A DNA stretch of 64,000 bases, from NCBI GenBank assembly GCA_964401455.1, contig CAYNYI010000001.1:14884-78883 (forward strand), read 5' to 3'. Of the stretch, positions 20,864 to 30,143 are shown piece after piece (the stretch's first letter is position 1; every line of letters starts with the position of its first letter). A program made the translations under genes and the position numbers. Source of the stretch: CAYNYI01 sp964401455. Lineage in GTDB: Bacteria; Fibrobacterota; OXYB2-FULL-49-7; CAYNYI01. A model generated the notes under the pieces. The model was given only the letters and a program-made list of their open reading frames with translations. It searched no databases and was not told the origin of the DNA.

Positions 20864-21583
20864 TCAACACTGTTTGAATATTTTCCGGATATACATAAAA
20901 AGAAAGCGGCATAAGTCCTTAAAAGGTTTGATTTTACTAAAGTTTTCAGGTTCATAAACTGTCTTTACAGGAACTTCTGTTATTAAAAGACCCTTTCTGG
21001 CGGCATCAATTAACAATTCCGCCTCATATTCGAATTTCAAACTTTTTGCGGCAATCCCAAGGGCTTTTTCTACATTAACCGCCCTGTAGCCGCATTGAAC
21101 ATCGTGAAACCGTTTCCGGCATAAAACGGACACTGCAGCAGAAGAAATAACGTTTGAAAGTTTTCGCAAAAAAGGCATTTCTGTGCCGAAAAACTTTCTT
21201 ACACCAAGAACCATGTCCCAACGACCCATGATTCGGAAAAACCCTTCAAGGTCCGAAGGGTCGTGTTGGCCGTCCCCGTCCATTATCACAGCAAAAGAAC
21301 AATCGAGCCGCTTTGCTTTTCGAAGACCGCTGACTATTGCGCTGCCTTTTCCTCTGTTCTCTGAGTGTCGGAATTCTTCTACGCCCTTTTGCTTAATTAT
21401 GTCAAAAGAACCGTCGGTAGATCCGTCATCAACAACTATTATCAAAGAATCTTCGGGGAGCGCGGACTTTACCGAATCAAGAAGTCCGCCAATTTTTTTC
21501 TCCTCGTTGAACACCGGTATTATGACAGCTTTTTTATCGATACTAATAAAACCATCTAAAATAATAAACGGCCACCCATGCAC
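20864..21583 (-). CDS. Family 2 glycosyltransferase, dolichyl-phosphate-mannose-synthase-like
   Basis: Transfers a sugar from a nucleotide donor, probably to a polyprenyl phosphate at the inner membrane face. Motifs are VIIPVFNEEKKI, VVDDGSTDGS, the DGDGQHDPSDL DxD region, and QCGYRAVN near residue 165. There is no membrane domain apart from a basic C-terminal amphipathic stretch. The only in-frame ATG (21583) overlaps the previous gene by 41 bases. The true start may be a rarer codon nearer FISIDKKAVII. Confidence 0.87.
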   Translation of the reverse strand: MHGWPFIILDGFISIDKKAVIIPVFNEEKKIGGLLDSVKSALPEDSLIIVVDDGSTDGSFDIIKQKGVEEFRHSENRGKGSAIVSGLRKAKRLDCSFAVIMDGDGQHDPSDLEGFFRIMGRWDMVLGVRKFFGTEMPFLRKLSNVISSAAVSVLCRKRFHDVQCGYRAVNVEKALGIAAKSLKFEYEAELLIDAARKGLLITEVPVKTVYEPENFSKIKPFKDLCRFLFMYIRKIFKQC

Positions 21584-22016
21584 CCAGTATACTGACTATA
21601 TTAAGAGTCAACTGCATTCCAAGCTTTAGTTTAACAACATAAAGATCTAAAATAAAAGAGTCACTTCCTTTGTCGGAAGAAAGGTCTTTATAGTAGCTTC
21701 TCTCTATGTCTCTTATATGTTCGGAAAAATCGGGAAAGACGATTTCTTTATCACCGGAAGAGGAATCAGGCACAAGGTTTTCAGCGGTTTCAGAAATTTT
21801 CTTTTTAAATTCATCAAGGTTTTTTTCAAAAACCGTATCCGACCGGTTCCTGTTTTTCTCTCCAAAACCAAAGCCGACCGTAATGGTGTTAAACAGAGCC
21901 TTTTTAGGCGCTCCTTCCGGCAAAAAAGAACCTACGAATTTGCCGACCATAGAGCCGAGTATTAAGCCGAAAAGGAGAAAGAAAAATAAAGACCAGAAAG
22001 ACTTTCCGTTATTCAT
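21543..22016 (-). CDS. DUF4321-like membrane protein
   Basis: Function unknown. The N-terminal helix (SLFFFLLFGLILGSMVGKFVG) and the C-terminal helix (LKLGMQLTLNIVSILGAWVAVYYF) match the two halves of the small DUF4321 family. Here they are separated by about 85 polar, acidic residues, which makes the protein about twice the usual length. AAAGGA precedes the ATG. It lies between pssA and a glycosyltransferase in a leftward run. Confidence 0.6.
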   Translation of the reverse strand: MNNGKSFWSLFFFLLFGLILGSMVGKFVGSFLPEGAPKKALFNTITVGFGFGEKNRNRSDTVFEKNLDEFKKKISETAENLVPDSSSGDKEIVFPDFSEHIRDIERSYYKDLSSDKGSDSFILDLYVVKLKLGMQLTLNIVSILGAWVAVYYFRWFY

Positions 22017-22034
22017 GTTTGATCCTTTTGAAGA

Positions 22035-22898
22035 TTACAAGTGTTCATCTCCGCTTCGATAGCCGTCATTTTCTTCAGAAGACGGAAAAGCTTTTCTTAA
22101 AAAAAACTTCAGTATTCCAGAAGATAGATAAGCAATCCCGAACGAGACAAAAAATAATTCTGAATATAATAGAAAAAATAAAAACAACCCGATAAAAACG
22201 GCTTTTGAGCGCTTTGGCCCCATCCCTCTGAAAACAAAAGCAAAAGCAATATCGTATTCAAAAGTCGAAACCATAAGTATCGCGCAAAGCGCGGCCATGA
22301 TAAGAACCGCACCATACAGTATATCCGGACTAAACATCAAAGAGCCGGTAATAAAAACAGAGACATTATCTTTTAATGAGGAGAGAAAAGTGTCTCCGGA
22401 AATCTGCCGGTTAAAAAGAAAAATGTGCAGCATTATGAAAGCGGCGGTGGTTCCGGCCGCAGAGGGAATGGGGAGACCTGTGAAACCGGATTTAGATCCG
22501 GTTGTTGCCGTTGTATTAAACTTCGCGAGCCTTATGGCGCCCATTAAAAGAAAGAAAACAGGTAAAAGGAAAGTGAAAGAAAAATGTTCGCCTGAAAAAT
22601 CCGGTTTATACATTCTGGAAAAATTATAAAGAATGGAAGCGGGAGCAACACCGAAACCGATAATATCGGCAAGAGAATCAAACTCAATCCCGAAGTCGCT
22701 TGAAGTATGAGTAAGCCTTGCCACTTTTCCGTCAAGCCCGTCAAGAATTATACCAAGCATAATGAGCCAACATGAAATATATAAAAGGTGCCAATTGCCC
22801 TCTTCAACAGCTTTAAAAGAATTTACCGAAGCAAGAAACCCCAAAATAAGATTAAAACTTGTAAAGGCACCGGGAAGCATCGGCTTAAGATTTTTCAT
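22035..22898 (-). CDS. pssA: CDP-diacylglycerol-serine O-phosphatidyltransferase
   Basis: Makes phosphatidylserine from CDP-diacylglycerol and serine in the inner membrane. The CDP-alcohol phosphotransferase motif is complete: D-G-L-D-G-K-V-A-R followed by G-I-E-F-D-S-L-A-D (residues about 53-79). Around eight hydrophobic helices follow. The ATG overlaps the psd stop (ATGA), so the two lipid enzymes are translated together; Psd then forms phosphatidylethanolamine. Length 287 aa is normal for the Bacillus-type PssA. Confidence 0.94.
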   Translation of the reverse strand: MKNLKPMLPGAFTSFNLILGFLASVNSFKAVEEGNWHLLYISCWLIMLGIILDGLDGKVARLTHTSSDFGIEFDSLADIIGFGVAPASILYNFSRMYKPDFSGEHFSFTFLLPVFFLLMGAIRLAKFNTTATTGSKSGFTGLPIPSAAGTTAAFIMLHIFLFNRQISGDTFLSSLKDNVSVFITGSLMFSPDILYGAVLIMAALCAILMVSTFEYDIAFAFVFRGMGPKRSKAVFIGLFLFFLLYSELFFVSFGIAYLSSGILKFFLRKAFPSSEENDGYRSGDEHL

Positions 22899-23566
22899 TT
22901 GGAGTTCTCCGACTCTACCGGAAATTTGCCTATAACGGTTTCTCCTCCATAAACAACCTGGTCTTTTTTAATTAATAACTCGGTTCCGGGCGGCAGGAAA
23001 AGATCGGTTCTTGAACCAAACCTTATCATACCGAAACGATCGCCTCTTTCAAGCGAATCTCCTTCGGAGACCCGGCAAACAACCCGCCGTGCAATGAGAC
23101 CGGCAATTTGTTTAACAAGAATTTTACCATGAGTTCCGGTTTGAATACCTATGATGGTCTGCTCATTTTCAAGGGAAGCTTTTTCTTTGGCGGCATTAAA
23201 AAATTTTCCCGGTACATATTTAAAAAATTCGACCCGTCCCTCGCAAGGAAAACGATTTACGTGAACATTAAAGACATTCAGAAAAATGGAAATTTTTATC
23301 ATTTCTCTACCGCAATAAAAACTCTCTTGCTGAGTCGAAATATCAACGATTTTTCCGTCTGCCGGAGACACAATCAAATTTTCGCCTTCCGGAATTTTCC
23401 GTTCAGGGTCTCTGAAAAAATAAATACTGAAAACGAAAAAGACACACAGTAAAGACAATACCACCGTTCCAAAAGGACCGCCATTTAAAACACGGTAAAA
23501 AATTATATAAGAAGCAAATATCAGTACGGCTTCAAATAAAAGAATCGGTAACCCTTCTTTGGCCAT
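22895..23566 (-). CDS. psd: Phosphatidylserine decarboxylase, short form
   Basis: Converts phosphatidylserine to phosphatidylethanolamine. The autocleavage site that forms the pyruvoyl group lies in FGMIRFGSRTDLFLP near residue 190; cleavage would occur before the Ser of GS. Two N-terminal hydrophobic helices anchor it. The 223 aa length fits the short proteobacterial/Bacteroidota class. The start codon shares its A with the stop of the HtrA-like protease upstream (TAATG), so protease, psd and pssA form one unit. Confidence 0.94.
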   Translation of the reverse strand: MAKEGLPILLFEAVLIFASYIIFYRVLNGGPFGTVVLSLLCVFFVFSIYFFRDPERKIPEGENLIVSPADGKIVDISTQQESFYCGREMIKISIFLNVFNVHVNRFPCEGRVEFFKYVPGKFFNAAKEKASLENEQTIIGIQTGTHGKILVKQIAGLIARRVVCRVSEGDSLERGDRFGMIRFGSRTDLFLPPGTELLIKKDQVVYGGETVIGKFPVESENSK

Positions 23567-24717
23567 TATTCAACACCTCTTTTCGAAAGGATAATTGTTT
23601 TTTTAATAAATCGGTTCTCCCTGAAAATAACTAAATTTACTCTGCTGTTCGGAAGATAATTATTAATCACCGCATCAAAATCAGACGTTCTGAAAACCGG
23701 GCATCCGCCAGCCTTGATAATAATGTCTCCTAAACGCAGTCCGGCCCTTTTTGCTGGACCCCGCCGATCAATGTTTATTATTTCTAAGCCTTTGGGTTTT
23801 TCGTTTACCACCCCGAAGGTCATGCCGTAAAAAGTTTTTCTTATGGTTCCATATCTTGAGTATTCTTTTAAAAGGGCCTTTACCCTGCCGGAGGACACAG
23901 AAAAAGTCAAACCGGCACCATAGGAACCACTGCTGAACATTATTACAGTATTAATTCCGAGAATGTTTCCCTTCGAATCCACAATCGGCCCGCCGCTGAA
24001 ACCGGAAATTGCGGGTATGTCAGACTGTATCATGCTATAGTACAAACGGCCATTATAGGAAAAAGAACGATTGACAGAACCGATTATACCTGAAACAACC
24101 ACCGGCTTGAAATTGCAAAACTTTCCCGAAAAAGGGTTACCGAAACTGATTATGCGGGTGCCGGGAATGGAAAAATCATTCGTTTCAAAAGAAAGCTCTT
24201 TGAATCCGGTTTCTTTAATCTTTAAAAAAGAAAGGTCCGAAGCGCTGTCTGTAAATAAAACTTCGGCGTCATATTCATTTCCGTTTGATGTCTTGACAAT
24301 AATTTCAAAAGAACCTGAAGTTATATGCTGCGCAGTAACCACAATACCGTCTGGGGTAACAATCAGACCCGCGCCGTAAGACGGAAAAACGGCCCCGTCA
24401 AAAGACTCCCCTGTACTTTCTCCCAGCAATTCAGACACGGAGGACGAACGCCGGTCATGTTTACCGGACCCGACAAGCACAATATTATCAGAAACGAGTT
24501 CAATAGCGTCCTTATAAGAAACGACGTCAGAGACCGGTGAAAGACCTCTTTCTTTATAAAACGGATCAGGAAGATGATTTTTTAATGAATCATTCGAATT
24601 AAAAAAATCGTCTTCCCTAAGAACATTTTTGCCTGATGAGTAAGGAATTGCTCTGGTAATGAGAAAACCGAGACCAAGTCCGGAAAGAATTACTAAAACA
24701 AGAATTAAGGTCTTCAT
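23566..24717 (-). CDS. HtrA/Deg-like S1C serine protease with PDZ domain
   Basis: Predicted envelope quality-control protease. A single N-terminal helix (residues 2-22) anchors or exports it. The catalytic triad is visible: His in VVTAQHITSG, Asp in SASDLSFLKI and Ser in ISGFSGGPIVDSKG. A PDZ domain spans about 295-375 (PAKRAGLRLGDIIIKAGG). About 70 unusual residues lie between anchor and protease. It is co-transcribed with psd and pssA downstream and with bactofilin and the M23 peptidase upstream, so a cell-envelope role is likely. Confidence 0.9.
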   Translation of the reverse strand: MKTLILVLVILSGLGLGFLITRAIPYSSGKNVLREDDFFNSNDSLKNHLPDPFYKERGLSPVSDVVSYKDAIELVSDNIVLVGSGKHDRRSSSVSELLGESTGESFDGAVFPSYGAGLIVTPDGIVVTAQHITSGSFEIIVKTSNGNEYDAEVLFTDSASDLSFLKIKETGFKELSFETNDFSIPGTRIISFGNPFSGKFCNFKPVVVSGIIGSVNRSFSYNGRLYYSMIQSDIPAISGFSGGPIVDSKGNILGINTVIMFSSGSYGAGLTFSVSSGRVKALLKEYSRYGTIRKTFYGMTFGVVNEKPKGLEIINIDRRGPAKRAGLRLGDIIIKAGGCPVFRTSDFDAVINNYLPNSRVNLVIFRENRFIKKTIILSKRGVE

Positions 24718-24725
24718 AGGAAGCG

Positions 24726-25070
24726 CTACTCTTCGTTCTGCATTTTGCAGTTTCCGTGAAAAACAGCACCTTCATTGATAATAAGATTTTTAGTTTTAAT
24801 GTCACCGACAAGAGAGGCCTTTTCCTCAAGCTCGACCATTTCAGACACATGAAGATTGCCATTTACTTCCCCGCTTATTTTTGCGCTTTTTACCTCAACA
24901 TCTGCCTGAACACAACCCTCCGAACCGATTGTTAATTCTCCTGAAGATTTAACCGACCCTTTTACGAAGCCGTCTATTCTTATGTCGTGATCAGCTTCGA
25001 TACTGCCGTCAAATTTAGCTCCCGCTCCTATCATCGTTAGGAGGTTTCCCGAATAATTTTTTTCACCCAT
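24726..25070 (-). CDS. Bactofilin
   Basis: Polymerising cytoskeletal protein. Residues about 15-105 form the DUF583 beta-helix with repeating G-x-I/V steps (GAGAKFDGSIEADHDIRIDGFVKG, GELTIGSEGCVQADVEV). The 114 aa length is typical. I start at the ATG at 25070 (MGEKNYSG), with AGGGA upstream. The M23 peptidase gene lies 25 bases upstream. Bactofilin-M23 pairs shape cells in Helicobacter, Caulobacter and others, and bactofilins position ParA-linked factors in Myxococcus, so closeness to parAB is suggestive. Confidence 0.93.
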   Translation of the reverse strand: MGEKNYSGNLLTMIGAGAKFDGSIEADHDIRIDGFVKGSVKSSGELTIGSEGCVQADVEVKSAKISGEVNGNLHVSEMVELEEKASLVGDIKTKNLIINEGAVFHGNCKMQNEE

Positions 25071-25095
25071 CTCAATCCCTTTTTTTTTATTAATT

Positions 25096-25944
25096 TTACC
25101 TTGCAAGATATTTAAGCGGATCGTCAGAAACGCCATTTCTGACAACCTCAAAATGCAGATGCGGCGCTGTCGACATTCCGGTATTCCCAAGAAAACCGAT
25201 TATCATACCCTTTGAGACATAATCGCCTCTTTTTACAGCAAGTCTTGAGCAGTGTCCGTATCTTGTCTTAAAACCAAAACCGTGGTCAAGTTCAATAAAA
25301 TTTCCATAATCTTTTCTCCAACCCGCTATTAATACCATTCCCGGAGCCGATGCTTTAATAGGTGACCCCATGCTTGCGGCGATGTCTATTCCGTAATGAC
25401 GCGGCTTGCCGATGCTGTATGACGTATCAAAACCTCTTGTTATCCATCCGTCGACCGGAAGAATATTTGGTATAGATTCATAAAGAAGCTTCTGCTTTTT
25501 AATATCATCCTTGGTCTTAAGGAACTCCATGTTTCTGCGGAGCTTGATGCTTTTAAGATAGTTTTCGATGTCTTTTTCCGAAATAAGTTCTTCTTTTTTA
25601 AAAGATTTTTCTTTAACAACCGGCGCCTTTTCTTCTCTTTCATACACACCGAGGATTGTTTTTATTTTATTTTGAGCGCTAAGTATTTGTTTTTGAGTTT
25701 TAAGATACTCATCTTTATAAACATTTTCCTGTTCAAGGTGCGCGTTGCGGTCCTCAAGATTTTTAATAAAAATAACTTTCGAAAGTACATTTCCGTAAAA
25801 AACTGCGAATAAAATATTAACGATAAAAAAAGCCGAAAAAATAATCCCGAAAACCTTTAGAAGTCCCGCATTAATTTTAAAGGATATCGGTTTTTCCCGA
25901 TTATCAGGAAAAATAAGAAAAGAAACATTTTTAAGCTTTTTCAT
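25096..25944 (-). CDS. M23-family peptidase (LytM domain), membrane-anchored
   Basis: Predicted cell-wall endopeptidase. One membrane helix (about 27-48) is followed by a coiled coil (about 55-95), then a linker and a LytM domain (about 170-280). Zinc ligands are present: His and Asp in HYGIDIA and the last His in HLHFEV; the RYGHCS segment supplies the active-site His. It is probably anchored in the inner membrane and guided by the downstream bactofilin. It begins six bases after parB ends. Confidence 0.92.
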   Translation of the reverse strand: MKKLKNVSFLIFPDNREKPISFKINAGLLKVFGIIFSAFFIVNILFAVFYGNVLSKVIFIKNLEDRNAHLEQENVYKDEYLKTQKQILSAQNKIKTILGVYEREEKAPVVKEKSFKKEELISEKDIENYLKSIKLRRNMEFLKTKDDIKKQKLLYESIPNILPVDGWITRGFDTSYSIGKPRHYGIDIAASMGSPIKASAPGMVLIAGWRKDYGNFIELDHGFGFKTRYGHCSRLAVKRGDYVSKGMIIGFLGNTGMSTAPHLHFEVVRNGVSDDPLKYLAR

Positions 25945-25950
25945 AATAAA

Positions 25951-26838
25951 TCAGTGCCTCAAAGCAGTCAGAATTCTCTCTAGATCGTCAGAGGAAAAAT
26001 ACTTAATTGTTATGCTGCCGGAACCGTTTTTTCCGCAGCTTAGCGAGACTTTCGAATTTAACTTTCTGCAAAGCTCGTCTTCAAGAGAAATAATGTCCGG
26101 ATCCTTTGGCGGAGTCTTCTTTTTTACAAGGGGCTCTTTAGGTTGAGGATTAAGTATTCTCTCAAGCTCTCTTACACTCAGTGATTCAGAAATTATTTTT
26201 TCAAGTAAAGCTTCTTGCTCTTTTACAGTACCCGCCGATATAAGAGCTCTTGCATGGCCATAAGAAATTTTTTTGTCAACAAGGGCGCTTCGAACCTCTT
26301 CCGGGAGCTTTAAAAGACGCAGTATATTTGTTATAGATGAGCGGCTTTTTCCTATTCTTTTTCCAAGCTCTTCCTGACTGTAGCCGTGTTTCTGCAAAAG
26401 GTCATTGTAGGCAGACGCAAGATCAATTTCATTAAGATCTTCCCTCTGTATATTCTCAATAAGGCCTATTTCAGAAATCTCTTTGTCGGTAAACTTGCGG
26501 ATAACCGATGGTATTGTTTCTTTACCCAATTTGCAAAAAGCCCTGAATCGTCTTTCTCCGCAAACAATCTGAAATTTATCCCCGTGAGGACGAAGCAGAA
26601 CCGGCTCAACAAGGCCCTGGGTCTTTATAGATTCTGCCATTTCCGCTATGCTGTCTTCAGAAAAAACTTTTCTGTATTGAAAAGGAGACGGCTCAATCTT
26701 ATCGAGGGGCGTTTCTATTATTCCTGCGGAAAAGGAATTACCGTTGTTATCCGAAGAGCCTGTTTCCTCAAAAGAATCTTCGGGTTTTTTTGAAATAAGG
26801 GCCTCGAGGCCCCTGCCGAGTCTTCTCTTAGACGCCAT
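25951..26838 (-). CDS. parB: Chromosome partitioning protein ParB
   Basis: CTP-dependent DNA clamp that loads at parS and works with ParA in origin segregation. The N-terminus is RRLGRGLEALIS. The CTP-binding box (VCGERRFRAFCKLG) and the second motif (ENIQREDLNEIDLA) are both intact. The HTH follows (YSQEELGKRIGKSRSSITNILRLL), and a C-terminal dimer domain ends near 295. GGAGAT precedes the ATG, and the start overlaps the parA end by 11 bases. Two parS sites lie 1.4 and 3.3 kb upstream. Confidence 0.96.
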   Translation of the reverse strand: MASKRRLGRGLEALISKKPEDSFEETGSSDNNGNSFSAGIIETPLDKIEPSPFQYRKVFSEDSIAEMAESIKTQGLVEPVLLRPHGDKFQIVCGERRFRAFCKLGKETIPSVIRKFTDKEISEIGLIENIQREDLNEIDLASAYNDLLQKHGYSQEELGKRIGKSRSSITNILRLLKLPEEVRSALVDKKISYGHARALISAGTVKEQEALLEKIISESLSVRELERILNPQPKEPLVKKKTPPKDPDIISLEDELCRKLNSKVSLSCGKNGSGSITIKYFSSDDLERILTALRH

Positions 26839-27610
26839 CTACTATCTCCTTGGCCAGCGACATATAGTTTTCCGATCCTGCCGACTTGATGTCATATTTA
26901 ATTATCGGTTTGCCGAAACTCGGGGCCTCACTTAATTTTACATTTCTATTTATTATGGTCTTAAAAACATTTCCGGAGAAATGATTTTCCACTTCTTCCT
27001 TGACCTGCTTGGAAAGGTTCAGGCGCGGGTCATACATAGTTAAAAGGGCGCCCTCAATTTGAAGATCATTGTTAAGCGTCTTTTTTATTACTCTGATCGT
27101 ATTAAGAAGCTCGGCAAGACCCTCTAGAGCATAGTATTCACATTGTATCGGTATTAAAACCGAATCAGAAGCGCTTAGGGCGTTGATTGTTAATAGACCG
27201 AGCGAGGGAGGGCAGTCTATTATTATATAGTCGAACTTATCTTTTACTTTGGATATTTTTTGCTTAAGCCTGGTCTCCCTGGAAATCATTTTAAAAAGGG
27301 CAAACTCCGCGCTCACAAGATCATTGTTTGAAGGCAGCACAAACATATAAGGAAGATCGGTTTTTTTTATGGATCTTTTAAAAGAGAAAGACCCCTCTTC
27401 TGTTCCATCTTCCTCTACAAGAAGATCATAGACAGAAAATTCACAATCCTCCTTATTAATACCCAAACCTGTCGTGGCATTTGACTGAGGGTCGAGGTCA
27501 ATAAGGAGGACCCTCTTTTCCAGAACAGAAAGGCATGCGGAAATATTCACGGATGTCGTTGTTTTACCGACGCCGCCTTTTTGATTTACAACTGATATTA
27601 TTTTTCCCAT
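26828..27610 (-). CDS. parA: Chromosome partitioning ATPase ParA
   Basis: Walker-type ATPase that binds DNA non-specifically and moves ParB-parS complexes. The deviant Walker A is KGGVGKTTTSVN (residues 10-21), the A' motif is LLIDLDPQSNAT, and Walker B is YIIIDCPPSLGLLT. At 260 aa it lacks the N-terminal extension of plasmid ParAs and is a Soj-type chromosomal form. No ribosome site is obvious before the ATG; rsmG ends 28 bases upstream. Confidence 0.96.
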   Translation of the reverse strand: MGKIISVVNQKGGVGKTTTSVNISACLSVLEKRVLLIDLDPQSNATTGLGINKEDCEFSVYDLLVEEDGTEEGSFSFKRSIKKTDLPYMFVLPSNNDLVSAEFALFKMISRETRLKQKISKVKDKFDYIIIDCPPSLGLLTINALSASDSVLIPIQCEYYALEGLAELLNTIRVIKKTLNNDLQIEGALLTMYDPRLNLSKQVKEEVENHFSGNVFKTIINRNVKLSEAPSFGKPIIKYDIKSAGSENYMSLAKEIVDGV

Positions 27611-27638
27611 ATTAATAGAATAATATTGTTAATTCTTT

Positions 27639-28271
27639 TCAATAAACGCAAGAGTTTTTATCAGAAAAAAACTCAAACAGAGCCCTGTTTTCTAATCCCG
27701 GGCGTATTTCATATGAAAACACGCTGTAATTACAACCAACGTTATCGGCAATACGATCCGCCTCTACTGAAAAACGACCGGTTTTGTAACAGACAAAACC
27801 GGAATGACGGTTTTCTTTCAACACTTTTTTTAAAATCTTTTCCTCTCCCCCGAAAGCCTTCGCGACAAAAAGAGAACCGTCGTTAAATTTTTCAGAAAAA
27901 AAATCTGCTGAAACTAACTCTACATTCTTTAGGCCGAGACGGGATATTGCTGTTTTAATAAACTCCCCCTTGCTTCTCCTCGACTCAACAAGGTAAAACC
28001 GTTTCGCTGGCAAAAAAACCGACAATATAATCCCGGGAACACCCGCTCCGGACCCTATGTCTACAATATCCTCATATTTATTCTGTATCTTGAACGCTTT
28101 TAAAGCAAGAGAATCGAAAACCAATTCATCAAGCATTTCTTTTTCATTCATTTTTTTTGATATAAGCGCATGCTTTTTGTTGTACCGATGAATAAGGCTC
28201 AGATATTCTGATATTTTTTCGCCCGCTTCGCCGGAAAAGTCTGCTTCCAAATCTTTAACCGAATGTTTCAC
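27639..28271 (-). CDS. rsmG: 16S rRNA (guanine-527-N7) methyltransferase
   Basis: SAM-dependent methyltransferase (GidB) that modifies G527 of 16S rRNA. The SAM motif is DIGSGAGVPGIILSV near residue 70, with the acidic VESRRSKG next. The start is a GTG that forms the right half of a parS palindrome (CAC-GTG), with AAAGGTGA nine bases upstream. The encoded start reads Met-Lys-His, the same as mnmG. At 210 aa the length is standard. Confidence 0.94.
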   Translation of the reverse strand: MKHSVKDLEADFSGEAGEKISEYLSLIHRYNKKHALISKKMNEKEMLDELVFDSLALKAFKIQNKYEDIVDIGSGAGVPGIILSVFLPAKRFYLVESRRSKGEFIKTAISRLGLKNVELVSADFFSEKFNDGSLFVAKAFGGEEKILKKVLKENRHSGFVCYKTGRFSVEADRIADNVGCNYSVFSYEIRPGLENRALFEFFSDKNSCVY

Positions 28272-28279
28272 GTGAAACA
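28264..28279. promoter_or_regulatory. parS site (perfect 16-mer)
   Basis: TGTTTCACGTGAAACA is an exact match to the bacterial parS consensus bound by ParB. It sits over the start codon of rsmG, whose GTG is the centre-right of the palindrome. Confidence 0.95.
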
Positions 28280-28280
28280 G

Positions 28281-30143
28281 TCACCTTTCCCGGGCTAATT
28301 TTGCAAGATAAACAAGCAATATAGATATGTCCGCAGGGGTTACACCCGAAATACCGGAAGCCCTCCCTATTGATTCGGGCCTCACCTTTTTCAGCTTTTC
28401 CCTCGCCTCAGTCAGAAGCCCCGGGACGGAATCATAGTCTATAGCTTCAGGTATTATTTTTTCCGCCTCTTTTTTCAGCTTTTCCGCCTCGGTTCTTTGC
28501 TTATTTATATATCCAAAATACTTTGTTTCAGCCTCGCCTATTAAAAGAATGTCTTCATCACAGTTATTATTTAATATTTCAGAAGGAATATCGAAAATAC
28601 GTATCTGCGGACGTTTTAAAAAGTCGAATATCTTTTTCCCCTCTTTCGGAGCAGACAGTCCTTTGGTGATTAAGATTTTTTCAGAGTCTTTAAGGCTTAT
28701 GGCTGTTTTCTTAAGAGATTCCAGCAGATTTTCTACTTTTTTTCTCTTTTCCTTTACTGAACCGGCACGCTCTTTTGATATGAGCCTTTGCTTTACTGCT
28801 TTATCCAGAAGTCTCAAGTCGGCATTGTCCTGCCTTAATAGAAGCCTGTATTCTGCTCTTGAGGTAAACATTCGATATGGCTCTGAAACACCTTTGGTGA
28901 TAATATCGTCAATCAGAACCCCGATATAAGATTCTGCTCTGGTCATAATGAAAGGCGGCTCTCGAAGTATGCTGTTAGCGGCATTTGTTCCGGCAACAAG
29001 GCCCTGGGCGGCCGCTTCCTCATATCCGGAAGTTCCGTTCACCTGCCCGGCTAAAAAAAGCCGCTCTGCGATTTTTGACTCAAGAGTAAATTTAAGTTGT
29101 TCAGGATAAAAAAAGTCATATTCGATTGCATAGGCGTATTTACTAATTTGAGCACTCTCCATGCCTGTTACAGATCTTACTATTTCTTTTTGAATTTCTT
29201 CAGGAAAAGAATTAGACAATCCGTTTATATAATAATTTTCTGAGGCCCAACCCTCAGGCTCAATAAAGATCTGATGTGTATCTTTGTCGGGAAAACGGAC
29301 TATTTTGGTTTCGATCGAGGGGCAATAGCGTGGTCCGATTCCGGTGATTGTTCCGTCAAAAAGAGGAGACCTGCTCAGATTTTTTTCTATGATTTTTTTT
29401 GTTTCTATCGTTGTTGAAGTTACAAAACAGGGCTCCTGTTCCCGGGCTTTGTCCTTTTTCGTTATAAAAGAAAAATAAGGCGGAGGATTTTCACCATGTT
29501 GTATCTGAAGGGAATCGGTATTTACAGAGGACCTCTTAATTCTGGCCGGAGTGCCTGTTTTTAATCGACCTCTTTTTATCCCGAGAGAAAGAAGGCTTTC
29601 AGACAAGTTTTCATTAGATTTGTAATCAAGGCAACCGCCATCGGTCTTTTCTTTACCCTTGTGCATGATTCCGTTTATATATGTTCCGGCTGTAATTACA
29701 ACAGCGCCACCCTCAACCTCTCCCCGGTTTTTTGTTATAACAACCCAGGACCCGGTATTTGATGAAACTATTTTAATAGCATGGTCCTCCCAAATATCCA
29801 GGGTTTTATATTCCTGCAAATATCCAATCATAGTCTCGGTATATTTCACTCTGTCCATTTGCGCCCTGGGAGACCACACAGCAGGGCCTTTGCTTTTGTT
29901 AAGCATTCGGAACTGTATTCCGGCACGATCTGCCGCCTTAGCCATCAAACCCCCAAGCGCGTCTATTTCTCTGACAATAATTCCCTTGGCCAACCCCCCG
30001 ATGGCGGGATTGCAAGGCATATGGCCCACAGATTTTATCTTGTGTGTAACAAGCAGAACAGAGACTCCTTTTCGGGCCGCAGCCGAAGCAGCCTCTATAC
30101 CCGCGTGTCCTCCTCCAACAACAATTACATCGTAATGTTTCAC
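28281..30143 (-). CDS. mnmG: tRNA uridine-5-carboxymethylaminomethyl modification enzyme MnmG
   Basis: FAD enzyme (GidA) that works with MnmE to modify U34 of several tRNAs. The FAD motif is VVGGGHAGIEAA (residues 7-18). PCNPAIGGLAKG near 45 and the C-terminal GVTPADISILLVYL segment are diagnostic. Length 620 aa is normal. The GTG start at 30143 lies inside a parS palindrome and has AAAAGG six bases upstream. The stop is nine bases before the rsmG start. Confidence 0.96.
   Translation of the reverse strand: MKHYDVIVVGGGHAGIEAASAAARKGVSVLLVTHKIKSVGHMPCNPAIGGLAKGIIVREIDALGGLMAKAADRAGIQFRMLNKSKGPAVWSPRAQMDRVKYTETMIGYLQEYKTLDIWEDHAIKIVSSNTGSWVVITKNRGEVEGGAVVITAGTYINGIMHKGKEKTDGGCLDYKSNENLSESLLSLGIKRGRLKTGTPARIKRSSVNTDSLQIQHGENPPPYFSFITKKDKAREQEPCFVTSTTIETKKIIEKNLSRSPLFDGTITGIGPRYCPSIETKIVRFPDKDTHQIFIEPEGWASENYYINGLSNSFPEEIQKEIVRSVTGMESAQISKYAYAIEYDFFYPEQLKFTLESKIAERLFLAGQVNGTSGYEEAAAQGLVAGTNAANSILREPPFIMTRAESYIGVLIDDIITKGVSEPYRMFTSRAEYRLLLRQDNADLRLLDKAVKQRLISKERAGSVKEKRKKVENLLESLKKTAISLKDSEKILITKGLSAPKEGKKIFDFLKRPQIRIFDIPSEILNNNCDEDILLIGEAETKYFGYINKQRTEAEKLKKEAEKIIPEAIDYDSVPGLLTEAREKLKKVRPESIGRASGISGVTPADISILLVYLAKLARER

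Noticed and set aside
20861..20869. TTATCAACA nonamer upstream of gatA
   Set aside because: Isolated and overlapping the stop of the glycosyltransferase gene; no cluster of boxes, so not an origin.
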